Assembly: GCA_013397435.1 (NCBI GenBank)
Contig: VZRG01000530.1
Span: 58,395 to 122,394 of the forward strand
Direction: 5' to 3'
Source of the DNA: Erythrocercus mccallii
Taxonomy: Eukaryota; Chordata; Aves; Passeriformes; Dicruridae
DNA length: 64,000 bases
Shown: positions 1-8,340 of the stretch, one piece after another
How the letters are laid out: each line of letters opens with the position of its first letter
Position numbering within the stretch: position 1 is the first letter of the stretch
The notes under the pieces: model-generated
Seen by the model: only the letters and a program-made list of their open reading frames with translations
Databases searched by the model: none
What the model was told of the DNA's origin: nothing
Program-made: the position numbers and the translations under genes

Positions 1-900
1 CCCGCCCCAGCGAACCCATAGTCCTGCTCGGACTAATATTTTGCATGACCGCTGATAATACTCCCAAAGTGAAGTGATCAGCATCTAATTGTCCCAAACC
101 TATTCCGTTATTATATCTGCTATTATGAATTGCTCCTGATACATTTGTAGCTGCCTATCCCAGCGTGATTCGTCTGAATTATTTTGGAGTAAAACATTTC
201 TCTTGTTGTCCGTGTTCCATACAGTGAACAAGGGAATTTTTTTGCACACTTAAGTTTTTGCAAACTTAATGTCACCTCTGTATGAAAAGAATGGGGAAGT
301 GTCCGCTAGCCAAGACAAGCCGACTATGTAGATAAGAACGGTGTAAGTGTTCCTGAGCGAGCGGGAGAAGACAGGGAATTACCAAGAGGATGGACAGCTT
401 TTTCGCCGATCTGAATATTTAGTTTTGTTTTGCGTTTTATTTCGGATTTTTAAACGGATGTTACCATCGTCATTAAGTTTCCGTAGCTTTATTGTTCTTG
501 CTCTGTAAAACCGTTCTAAGCCTCCCGCAACGTCGATCACTTGGTCCTTATAAATGGCCGGCTTGTTTGCTTTTAAAAAAGAAAAGGAGGACTTTTCCAC
601 AAGTGATTTTAACCTGCTCCACCTTCAAGTGACCTGCCAAATGCTCCTTCTTACTTTATAGACATCTGGGAATTCCATACACGCCTTAAACTCCAATTAC
701 ACACCTTCTTCAAAGGACACGTGCTTTGATTTGCCAAGAACATTAAGTGGACTGAAGTCGAAAGAAGCTGGCGCAGAAGTTAATGTAAAATACATCCTGT
801 GCCATGTTTACTGCGGGCAGGTTATGTGTACAGCAAATAAAATATGTCCTGATGGGATGTGGATGTGTGCGCCTCTTTTTTTTTCTTTTGCTTTAGCCTC
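1..900. other. Intergenic 3' flank distal to TWIST1
   Basis: No coding region is supported here. The longest open frames are under 80 codons, have no recognisable domain and lie in mixed-composition sequence. There is no recognisable transposon. By known vertebrate synteny this side of TWIST1 faces HDAC9, but no HDAC9 exon could be recognised. Confidence 0.6.
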
Positions 901-904
901 CCGG

Positions 905-1600
905 ATCCCTTTACGGGGTGGATTGGATTTGCCGTCACCACCACCACCACTCGCTTCCCAAAGATGCTAATTTACGGCGGGAGCGCTCCCGTTCTCTCGG
1001 CGGGTCTGCTGCCTGCCGGAGCGGGCAGGTGAAGGGAGACACGTGTGAACCGGGCGGACGCAGCCGCCGAGAACGACTGGGGGAGCACGGGGGCCGACAG
1101 CCGAGCCCGTTCCCGGCAGTCGCCGAGCCCCGCGGTGGCTCGCCCCGGGAGGCAGGTGCCCGAGCTGCCGGCGCCGCAGGTGAGTCCCTCTCCCCCCTGC
1201 ACTTTTCCGTGACTTTTGTGCCCCCGCCCTCTCCCTCCGTTTCCCCCCAGATCCCCACGGCGCGTTTGTTTGTTTTTCTTAAAATTACAGATGCAGGGAA
1301 AACCGCCTGACATCATGGGAGCGGGACAAGAGCGCACTTTGAAGGGCTCTTGGGCAGGACTTCAAGTGAAATCATACGCCGGGGAGGAATCCGATACCGG
1401 CTTGGAGAAAGCAGCGGGGCGGCCCCTGCCAAACCCAGGAATGCGCCGGGGCCCGCGGCCGGCGCCCCCCGCCCGCCTCCCCGCAGGAGGCGCAGCGCCG
1501 GCACCGCCGCTCCGCGCCCCGCCAGCTCCGCCGGTGCCGCCGGGCGGCCGCGCGGGCCCGGACCGCTCAGCCTGCGGACAAACGGGACGGATTGATGCCT
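905..1600. promoter_or_regulatory. Orphan CpG island about 2.3 kb beyond the TWIST1 3' end
   Basis: This is a GC-rich stretch with dense, undepleted CpG. It is sharply bounded by AT-rich sequence, which is the signature of a vertebrate CpG island. It does not overlap a recognisable coding exon. Several overlapping open frames of 80-140 codons cross it on both strands, but they are Pro/Arg/Gly/Ala-rich chance frames. A strong plus-strand splice-donor consensus lies inside (1177-1185), so it could be the promoter and first exon of an unannotated non-coding transcript, or a Polycomb-bound element of the TWIST1 domain. Confidence 0.75.
1177..1185 (+). other. Candidate 5' splice site, CAG|GTGAGT
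   Basis: The nine bases match the vertebrate donor consensus exactly, inside a CpG island. Plausible acceptors follow on the same strand: one ends at 1290 (pyrimidine-rich stretch then ACAG) and one ends at 1719 (TTTCTTTTTTCCTTCAG). This would suit a spliced non-coding RNA running away from HDAC9 and toward the TWIST1 3' end. Transcription itself is not shown by sequence. Confidence 0.35.
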
Positions 1601-1837
1601 CGGAGAAAAAAGCCAAATCAATCAGGATTTCCAAAGGCTGAGTTAATTTTCCGATTGCAAGAGTGTTTAAAATTCCCAGAAGGCAAATTAACATACATAT
1701 TATTTCTTTTTTCCTTCAGTAAACCTGACGCTGACTTAATCGTTTTTTGGCGCTAGCCCGAGGAGCACTAGGCAACTGCAGTCCCCAATTTCAACCCAGG
1801 AAAGGGTACGTTCGTTGTTTTAAAACAGCTTTATCAC

Positions 1838-1873
1838 TTTTTTTTTTCTTTTTTTTTTTTTTTTTTTTTTTTT
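1838..1873. repeat. Poly(T) tract
   Basis: A 36-base run of T with a single C interruption at 1848. No LINE or SINE body could be recognised next to it, so it is listed as a simple repeat. Confidence 0.9.
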
Positions 1874-2409
1874 AATCAGGTAGAGGTAGTGGTTTTCAGC
1901 CTGGAAAGAGAACCGGCTGAGTGCCTGCTGCCCAGGAACGCTGCGGCGCCAGCAGGAACTCGCTCTGAGGGACGAGAAGTGAGGAAGGAAGATCTGCGGT
2001 ATGAGCCCCACGGATAGGAATTGAGGATTTTTCTCACTGGGACGTTCAGCTGGCTGGAAAGGTGTTGCACCGGCTGGCCCGGAGGCCTCTTGCTGGTTGC
2101 AACACATCTAGTCAGGTTTAAGTCCATCAAGCGGGGCATCTCCCGTTTCTAAGGCCGAGCACAGTTTGATTCGTGGCTTTTAAAGTGCACTTGATTACTC
2201 GTTCGTATTTCGCAGGAATCCCCTTCCACGAAACACGCCTTCTCTTCAGCACCGAGCGGCTCGTCTGGTTGGTCGTTTTTTTCATTCCCGGAACCTGTTT
2301 TCTTCCTAAATGTAAGGGGTTTTCCCCATCTTTCCCCGGCGTGATTTCTCCCCCACAAGGAACAACTGAAACCTTCTATAAACTCCCAAATCTCCTTAGC
2401 CCCACTGCC

Positions 2410-2995
2410 AAAGCTGAGCCGGCTCCCTGTGCCTCTCTCCTCCGCTGCAGCCGAGGTAACACGGGCAAACTTTACCTGCTCCTCGGCAGCCGGCCGCATC
2501 GGAGCCGGGGGTTCGGAGCGGCTGAGAGGGCAGCCGCGGGTGCCAGGGTGCAGGGGAAAGGCAGGGACCCTTCCGGAGCTCGCAGCGGCTTCCCCTCCTC
2601 CCCATCATTGAGAGCTGCGACCACCAGGGCCGTCATCTAATTTTCAAGTCCTCGCTAATCGGTCAGTGCAAACAAGCACTCCGGGCTCTCTGCACTGCGC
2701 ACTGGCTTAGAATATGCCCGGTATTATATTCACAATACTGTTATGTGGGTAATAGACGGCAATAGGCGGACGTGGGAACAAATACAGGCAATAAAGTCAA
2801 CTCATGAGCTATACGAACAGGTTCTGTCATGAAAAAGTTCTCCGTCCTATTTACCCTAGACACTGGCCGAACTCCGGTGGCAGAGTCCCTTGTCTCCACG
2901 GAGGGCACTGCTCAGCTCCCAGGGCGGCAGCGGTCCCCGCGCACCTTCCGCGGCCGCGGAGGGGCAGGAGGCACCGCTCCCAAGCGCCGGGAGAT
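2410..2995. promoter_or_regulatory. Two short CpG-rich blocks (2410-2620 and 2865-2995)
   Basis: These are two GC-rich, CpG-dense blocks separated by about 240 bases of AT-richer sequence that still holds scattered CpGs. A CTCF-like core (CCACCAGGG) sits at about 2620-2629, between them. Open frames across the blocks have no domain. The likely role is regulatory flank of TWIST1, inferred from composition and position only. Confidence 0.55.
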
Positions 2996-3323
2996 AAGCA
3001 AGTGACAACAGAGACTCAACCAGCTGTCCGATTATAAGGGCTGAGGTTTGTTTTGGGTTGTTTTGTTTTCAGGGTTTTTTTTTGTTTGTTGGTTTTTTGG
3101 GTTTTTTTTACAACCTTCCTTCCACCCTCCTTCCGAGCCTTCGGATCTGGAGGTTCCCTCTCTTTTGCAGCTCAGGTTCCTGGCATATACTGGGACCCCG
3201 CGGAAAGCATGGTGAAAAGAAAGAGGGGCAATATGCGCCCTAAACATAGAAAATGAGAAGAGGGCGGGTTAGAGTATCCCTCCGTGCTTTGCGTAACGAA
3301 AATGTGATTGCTAGTATATATGT

Positions 3324-3332
3324 TATATAAAA
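3324..3332 (+). promoter_or_regulatory. Isolated consensus TATA box, plus strand
   Basis: TATATAAAA is followed by a purine-rich, moderately GC-rich stretch. A start site would fall near 3350-3360, convergent to TWIST1. No coding frame follows. It could equally be a chance match in AT-rich sequence. Confidence 0.25.
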
Positions 3333-3890
3333 CCCTAGAGAGCAGAGCAGTCAAACATCACTTCCACCGGAAAACCCCACTCGCTAGGCACTTCCTTAGT
3401 TCAATCTCACTTTCTTTTGCTTTTCCTTTGGATGGACGAGTCCCTGTTTAAAACCGATGCCACTTCCTCAGGGATATCAGCAAAAGTAGCCTGCGCCGGG
3501 GGCTGGGGAAAGGGCCCCGCTCCTGCCTCACGTCTGGGGGCAAAACACGAGGGCAGGGGTAGAGCTCTGCTGTGAAAACTCCGCTCCCTGCGCAACTCCG
3601 CCGTGCCTGGCGTGAAGATTAAAGGGGGAGAAGGAGAGAAAGAGAGAAGAGACAATACCTTCCTCTGCAGATGCAGTGAGCTTCAGCACAGAATAATAAA
3701 GCTGTCTCAATAAATAACATGCCTGTGTCTGTCAGTAGCTAGTTTATTTGCGTTTTTCGCCTGGTTTGTTTATACTAGTGCCCCCTCTCTCTTGGGTGTC
3801 TTTAGAGCTCAACAAGCAAATATTATCTACAGTTCTAACCCTGAGTTCTCAGAGAAACCAAACTTTAAGGTTATTAAAATTTCAATCATA

Positions 3891-3900
3891 TTTATTTATT
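3891..3900 (-). terminator. TWIST1: TWIST1 polyadenylation signal (AATAAATAAA)
   Basis: Two overlapping AATAAA hexamers on the minus strand are followed by a U-rich stretch. Cleavage is expected near 3870-3880. Another AATAAA hexamer at 4013-4018 could give a shorter 3'UTR that lacks the distal conserved block. Confidence 0.85.
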
Positions 3901-3922
3901 GCAGAAAAATAATATACAATGA

Positions 3923-4010
3923 TATTTACAAAACAATCATAAAAATAGGAATGCATTTAGACACCGGATCTATTTGCATTTTAACATGGGTCATCAATAA
4001 ATAAATAAAA
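3923..4010 (-). promoter_or_regulatory. TWIST1: TWIST1 3'UTR control block: ARE, CPE-like and Pumilio-like motifs
   Basis: On the minus (mRNA) strand, in order: an AU-rich element ATTTTATTTATTTATTG (about 3994-4010), a TTTTTAT cytoplasmic-polyadenylation-like element (3939-3945) and a perfect TGTAAATA Pumilio-type site (3923-3930), just upstream of the poly(A) signal. The motifs are read directly. Binding by PUM, CPEB or ARE proteins is inferred from the motif classes. Confidence 0.6.
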
Positions 4011-4099
4011 TGTTTATTTTTTTTTCTCAGAGGAAAAATAATAATAATAAAAAAGTTAGGAACCGGGTATATAACAGCTTGAGCCCAGCTTATTCCCCC

Positions 4100-4101
<2 letters not shown>

Positions 4102-4141
<40 letters not shown>
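4102..4141. repeat. Homopolymer A(40), U-tract in the TWIST1 3'UTR
   Basis: Forty consecutive A on the plus strand, read as U in the TWIST1 transcript. A second run of 17 A lies at 4270-4286. The exact lengths may be affected by sequencing error. Confidence 0.9.
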
Positions 4142-4145
<4 letters not shown>

Positions 4146-4600
4146 TCATCTCTACAGGGATATTTTTGGTTGGCTGCTTGGTTTCATTCAAGAATGAAGA
4201 AAGTCCACAATAATGTATTTCCTTTCATCAGTGGCTCTTAGGCACGACCTCTTGGGAATGCATGCATGCAAAAAAAAAAAAAAAAAGGGCAAATAAAAAA
4301 AGTTCAATTCCAACATTCTTCGTCAAAAATTTTTTTAAAAAAATCGAACGATTCAGACTTCTATCAGAATGCAGAGATGTGTGGATTGTACCGACGCCCA
4401 GAGGGTAGTCACTGTCCAAAGCCCTTCTCTCTTTCTCTTTCCTTAAGTGCTCCCCACGCCCTGCTTTGAATTTGGATATTACTCTTCTAATTTCCAAGAA
4501 ATCCTTGGTACATTTTTTGTTAGACAAGATCAAAGAAAATCGTATCCAACTTCAGAGTCTCTAGATTGTCCATTCTCTCCTTCTGTGGGAACAATGTCAT

Positions 4601-5263
4601 CTGCAAAAACCCAGAAAGGGCGGAAAACTCGTTACTGAAGCGAAAGTTACACGAACATCTACCTACACCTCTCTGTCTGCGAATACGCCTATCGGGCAGG
4701 AATGGAGAAGGGAGAACTCGCCGTACGGACGGTGCGGTGACCGTGTGCGTGTCACCCCATCCCAGCGGTCCCTGGTGTCAGAGCCAAGGAAAGGGACTGC
4801 TGCCGCGGTAGGAAACCCTCACCAGCAGCACAACGGGAGGACACAGATTCACTTCAAAATATGAGCAGCAGCAGCAGCGGCGGCAGCAGGAGCCATCCCA
4901 GCAGCCCTGCTGGCTCGGTAGCGTTTGGTGAGAATGTGATCTCAGGCCGGCCCCATCTGGCTGGGGCACACCCGCACCGCCGCCGCCTCCCGCCCGCAGC
5001 CCACCCCGCCGGCAGCGCCCGGCCACGCGTGGGCCCCGCGGGGCCCGGGGCGCACCTCGGGCCGCGCAGGAGGAGGGACACGCCGGAGCGGGGGAGGCAC
5101 CTCCAGCCGCCCCGCTCTCGGCAGCCTCGGGAAGCCAGGCCCCTCCGGGCGGGGTGCGGGCCCTCTCGCTCCACGGCCACCCGTGCCCGGCTCACGGCGC
5201 AGCCGGCGGCCTCTCACCTCCCTCCCCCCTTTCTTCCAGCCGGTTTCGGGGTCCCTGTCTTAC
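4601..5263 (-). other. TWIST1: TWIST1 intron 1
   Basis: A 663-bp intron within the 3'UTR. The donor on the minus strand is CCTAG|GTAAGAC (GT at 5262-5263), 43 nt past the stop codon. The acceptor is TTTTTGCAG ending at 4601. Mammalian TWIST1 has a single short intron in the same place. The half near the donor is CpG-island sequence. Open frames crossing it on the plus strand are compositional. Confidence 0.88.
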
Positions 5264-5306
5264 CTAGGGCTCCTGCCGGGGGGATGCGGGTGGGGAACGC
5301 CGCCTG

Positions 5307-5876
5307 CTAGTGGGATGCGGACATGGACCAGGCGCCCTCCATTCTCCACACCGAGAAGGCGTAGCTGAGCCGCTCGTGGGCCACATAGCTGCAGCTTGCC
5401 ATCTTGGAGTCCAGCTCGTCGCTCTGTAAGACCTGGTAGAGGAAGTCGATGTACCTGGCCGCCAGCTTGAGAGTCTGGATCTTGCTCAGCTTGTCCGAGG
5501 GCAGCGTGGGGATGATCTTCCGCAGGGCGGCGAAGGCTTCGTTCAGCGACTGCGTGCGCTGCCGCTCCCGCACGTTGGCCATGACCCGCTGGGTCTGCAG
5601 CTCCTCGTAGGACTGGGGGCTGCCGCCGCCGCTGCTGCTTCCGCCGCCCCCGCCGCCCCCGCCCGCCCCGCACTTCTTGCCCCGCTTGCCTTGGGCCGGG
5701 CTGCAGGGCTCGTCCGCGGCCCCGACGGCTCCGCCGGCGCTGCGGCGGCTGGAGCGGCGCTTGCGCCCCCCTCTCTTGTTGTTGGGCAGCTGCTGCCGGT
5801 CCGGCTCCTCTTCGCTGTTGCTCAAGCTGTCGTCGGCGGGGGAGACTGGCGAGTTTGACTCGTCCTGCTGCATCAT
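5307..5876 (-). CDS. TWIST1: Twist family bHLH transcription factor 1
   Basis: TWIST1 is a nuclear E-box-binding factor. It acts as a homodimer or with E proteins in mesoderm, neural crest, limb and cranial-suture development, and represses epithelial genes such as E-cadherin. The frame gives 189 aa, close to the known vertebrate length of about 190-202. Two basic nuclear-localisation clusters lie at about residues 33-46 (RKRR) and 63-68 (GKRGKK), then a Gly/Ser run at 70-87. The bHLH spans about 96-147, with basic segment NVRERQR (Glu104 is the E-box-reading residue) and loop TLPSDKLSK. The C-terminal Twist box (about 169-189) contains SYAFSVWRMEGAW. The ATG at 5876 is the first in-frame AUG; the frame stays open upstream but only with non-AUG codons. 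The start MMQQDESNSPVSPADDSLSN matches the family. The stop TAG is in the same exon, 43 nt before the donor. No frameshift or missing residue is seen. Confidence 0.98.
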   Translation of the reverse strand: MMQQDESNSPVSPADDSLSNSEEEPDRQQLPNNKRGGRKRRSSRRSAGGAVGAADEPCSPAQGKRGKKCGAGGGGGGGGSSSGGGSPQSYEELQTQRVMANVRERQRTQSLNEAFAALRKIIPTLPSDKLSKIQTLKLAARYIDFLYQVLQSDELDSKMASCSYVAHERLSYAFSVWRMEGAWSMSASH

Positions 5877-6135
5877 CTCTGGGGGGAGACGCGAGAAGCG
5901 GGCCGGGAGGGGGGGGAGGGTAGGGAGAAGAGGGGGGCACCTAACCCGCCAGCTCCCCCTTGATCGGCTGCTTCGCTGGCCTGCGAGAAGGAGGAGGGAA
6001 GGAAGGAGGGAGGACCTCACTTTGGGGGGAGGAGGGATGGCATCAGGATCCAAGAGGAAAAAAATAAAAAGGCCAACCAAAAAAAAAAAAAATCCCTCCC
6101 GATCCCTCCTTGGAGCCCCTTCGAGGTGTCTGGGA
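5877..6135 (-). other. TWIST1: TWIST1 5'UTR (exon 1)
   Basis: About 259 nt of pyrimidine-rich leader between the predicted start site (near 6135, in a segment reading CCCAATCCCAGACACC on the minus strand) and the ATG at 5876. The start site is placed about 30 nt downstream of the proximal TATA box. The only upstream AUG I found opens a short uORF (6017-6043). Start-site precision is about 10-20 nt. Confidence 0.7.
6017..6043 (-). other. TWIST1: TWIST1 upstream ORF, 8 codons plus stop
   Basis: On the minus strand ATG (6041-6043) opens a frame reading MPSLLPPK and closes with TGA (6017-6019), 140 nt before the main start. It is in a different frame from TWIST1. Its initiation context is weak (C at -3 and at +4), so leaky scanning is expected. 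Such uORFs can lower translation of the main frame; this is inference. Confidence 0.6.
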
Positions 6136-6260
6136 TTGGGAGAAAGTTGAAGACTTGGAGGTTCTTATAGCTCCTGCTGGCGGAAAGTTTGGGGGCAGCA
6201 GTGTCATTGGCCTGACGTGGAGAGGAGGGACTTTTGCTGAGTTTTATAGGAAAGTTTCCG
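6136..6260 (-). promoter_or_regulatory. TWIST1: TWIST1 core promoter
   Basis: Reading toward the gene on the minus strand: a distal TATAAAA (6242-6248), a CRE/UPRE-like CCACGTCA (6213-6220), a CCAAT box (6206-6210), a CCCCCAAACTTTCCGCC segment (6181-6196) and a proximal TATAAG (6164-6169). The proximal TATA is about 30 nt from the predicted start site. The arrangement agrees with what is known of mammalian TWIST1 promoters. Which TATA dominates cannot be read from the sequence. Confidence 0.8.
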
Positions 6261-7230
6261 CTTCCCCCCCCTCCACGCCCTCCCCCAATTATTTTTTTCA
6301 AGCCATTCACAAGTGATCTGGCTTCCCCCCACGCACGCACATACATCCTTATCCCAACCTCTTTCTCGGTTTCCCTCTCCGTGGTTTCTCTCTGACTCCT
6401 TCGGTTAGCGCTCGGCTTTGGGGTGGTGCTGAGGGGCCGGGCCAGGAGGTTATGGGGGTGCCCAGCACCCCGTGCGCTGCTGCGGAGGGCTCAGCGAGCC
6501 GCCCGGTGCCTGTGCTGGGGGCAACTGCCCCGAGCGGCAGGGAAAACCCACACCTCTCGGGCTTTCCTCGCCGCAGCGGGCACGGCTTGTAGCGAAAAGA
6601 AGAAAAAGGGAAATTACTCATGGGGCAGCCTCCAGGCACATCCTAATTTTGACCCGCTTTAGCACACGCCGTCCTCCCAATAACTGAGCGCCCCGGGATC
6701 TGACTTGCCGAGGGAGTCGCACATTTCTGGGCTGGGTGAGGGGTGATGGCACAGTGTCGTCCTGCCTGGCTGGACGACTGCACTCAGAGAAAGCCATCTT
6801 CAGAGGTGGAAGCAGCGGGGAAACCGAGCATTGGCTTCGTACTTGCATAAGCACCAGTCCTTGAGCTCCTCTTGAGAAACCCGAGAGGATCTGCGTCTCC
6901 AACCTGGCACACCGGGAGACGGAAGGGTGTACGGACCCTCTTTGCCCATACTCTGTGAGTGCTGACCACTCACTGCAGTCCGTCCTCCCACAAAGCGCCC
7001 GTGTCCGGCACTTCCTGGGAAAAGAGATTATTTATTTTAATTTCTCTTCTCTGTCTGCAGCCAAAGCTATTTCTTCCCATCCCCCGCCTTTGTGCCTCCT
7101 TTCCCGCTCGCTGGCAGCACAGAGCAGGTGGTGTGTCTTTTTAACAACAGCTCAGATTCAAACGGGGAACGCCTGGGAGGGAAAGCTAGAAATTACCATC
7201 CATCAGTAAACAGGGGAGAAGCTCTCTCTG
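6261..7230. other. TWIST1 upstream flank
   Basis: Moderately GC-rich upstream flank with scattered CpG. No recognisable exon, repeat or conserved protein frame was found. Confidence 0.5.
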
Positions 7231-7239
7231 CTCCTCCGC

Positions 7240-7780
7240 TGCCGGCCTGGCAGTCACCGCCTGCACGGGCACGGCCGAGTGCGGGGCTCCCCTGCTTGTT
7301 TGAGGTGTGAGGATGGACAGGGCGAACGGAATGGCAGAGGAGCGATAAATCCCAGGCATGAAATAAGATTTCTGGAAGAGCGCTGTCTTCTTCTCCGGGG
7401 AACAGAGTCGTCTCTCTGCCTGGGGACGGACTCCCTTTCCTCCGGGCAGAGGCGTCTCATCCCGGGAGCTGGCAGGGGCCAGAGCCCTGTTGGGCCGCCG
7501 CCGAGGGGCAGCGCCCGGCCCTGGCCGCTGGCCCCGGCCCCGCGCCGCGCCCGTCGGGCGCTCGGTGCTGCCGGAGCTGTCCCGACGCTTCTCCGATCGC
7601 TGCCCCTCTCGGCGAGCTCTGCTTCTGGGGTTTCCAACCCGGGGTGCGAGCGCATAGCAGTCCACCCAAACCCTTCTCTTTTGGGAAACAACTGGAAACA
7701 GGACCAAGGAGGAAACAGGGACCGCCTTAGCCGACGAGGGAAGGCACGCCGGCACACAGACGGAGAGTGAGCCTGTATAG
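7240..7780. promoter_or_regulatory. Orphan CpG island 1.1-1.6 kb upstream of TWIST1
   Basis: A CpG-dense GC-rich block separated from the TWIST1 island by a less GC-rich kilobase. Long open frames on both strands (up to 189 codons) are Arg/Pro/Gly/Ala-rich and overlap each other, as expected for island sequence without coding content. A strong plus-strand splice donor lies 130 bases past its right edge (7908-7916), so it may serve a transcript divergent from TWIST1. Otherwise it is a distal TWIST1 regulatory island. Confidence 0.7.
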
Positions 7781-7907
7781 CTTTCCCGGCTTTCGGCTTC
7801 TCTCTGCTGTGTCTTCTGCGATCACAGGCCTCTTCACTCAGCTTAACACCGTAGCGTGTCTGGAGAGCTTCAGGGGTTCCCTTGTGTTGGCAGGAGCTGC
7901 TGATCCC

Positions 7908-7916
7908 AAGGTAAGA
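7908..7916 (+). other. Candidate 5' splice site, AAG|GTAAGA
   Basis: A near-perfect donor consensus on the plus strand just downstream of the 7240-7780 CpG island. The orientation is divergent from TWIST1. No coding potential is seen upstream of it. Confidence 0.35.
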
Positions 7917-8062
7917 AGAGTTGGCTCTCCTTTCCCTTCCCTCTCACCAATAATTTTGTCTGTACCCAGAGCCTCACTTGCTCCTCTGGGATGTTGAGCA
8001 GTGTCATTACAGAAGACATGTTGGAAACAGTAGTGATGAGCATCTGTAGGTGGCTCTAGGGG

Positions 8063-8340
8063 CCTTCCTGCCTTCTGCCTTCCTGCCTTCTGCCTTCCTG
8101 CCTTCTGCCTTCCTGCCTGCCTTCCTGCCTGCCTTCCTGCCTTCCTTCCTGCCTTCCTGCCTGCCTTCCTGCCTGTCTTCCTTCCTGCCTTCCTTCCTGC
8201 CTGCTTGCCTGCCTTCCTGCCTGCTTGCCTGCCTTCCTGCCTGCCTTCCTGCCTGCCTTCCTGCCTGCCTGCCTGCCTTCCTGCCTGCCTTCCTGCCTGC
8301 CTGCCTTCCTGCCTGCCTTCCTGCCTGCCTGCCTTCCCTT
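8063..8340. repeat. CCTTCCTG/CCTG microsatellite, 278 bp
   Basis: It begins with about three copies of a 15-base unit (CCTTCCTG plus CCTTCTG) and continues as irregular mixtures of CCTT, CCTG and TTCC. One strand is all pyrimidine apart from G and the other is rich in GGAA and GGCAGG. All six frames are nearly open and give artificial Phe-Leu-Pro/Cys-Leu-Pro proteins; these are not genes. Confidence 0.97.

Larger units (their letters stand above)
3872..4600 (-). other. TWIST1: TWIST1 exon 2, non-coding (3'UTR)
   Basis: In mammals TWIST1 has a second exon that is entirely 3'UTR, and this stretch has the same layout. On the minus strand an acceptor (polypyrimidine then TTTTTGCAG) ends at 4601-4602, and the exon begins at 4600 with ATGACATTGTTCC. 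Recognisable conserved blocks follow: GCATGCATGCATTCC beside AAGAGGTCGTGCC (about 4240-4270), and near the 3' end AATGCAAATAGATCCGGTG then TTTTGTAAATATC (about 3920-3980). It ends just past AATAAATAAA. The block contains AU-rich, Pumilio-like and CPE-like motifs, so mRNA stability and translation are probably controlled here. A 40-base homopolymer interrupts it. Confidence 0.88.

Noticed and set aside
1..3870. HDAC9 exons with TWIST1 enhancers
   Set aside because: Such exonic enhancers are known in HDAC9, but no HDAC9 protein sequence is recognisable in any frame here.
5260..5940. A 226-codon minus-strand frame over TWIST1
   Set aside because: It is the shadow frame of the TWIST1 coding region, generated by GC-rich sequence.
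5877..6080. A 68-residue in-frame N-terminal extension of TWIST1
   Set aside because: The extension begins at a TTG codon, with no in-frame AUG upstream of 5876. Its Pro/Leu/Arg content reflects the leader, and known TWIST1 proteins start at MMQ.
7186..7770. Long overlapping frames (up to 189 codons) on both strands
   Set aside because: They lie in a CpG island, are low-complexity Arg/Pro/Gly/Ala sequences and show no domain.
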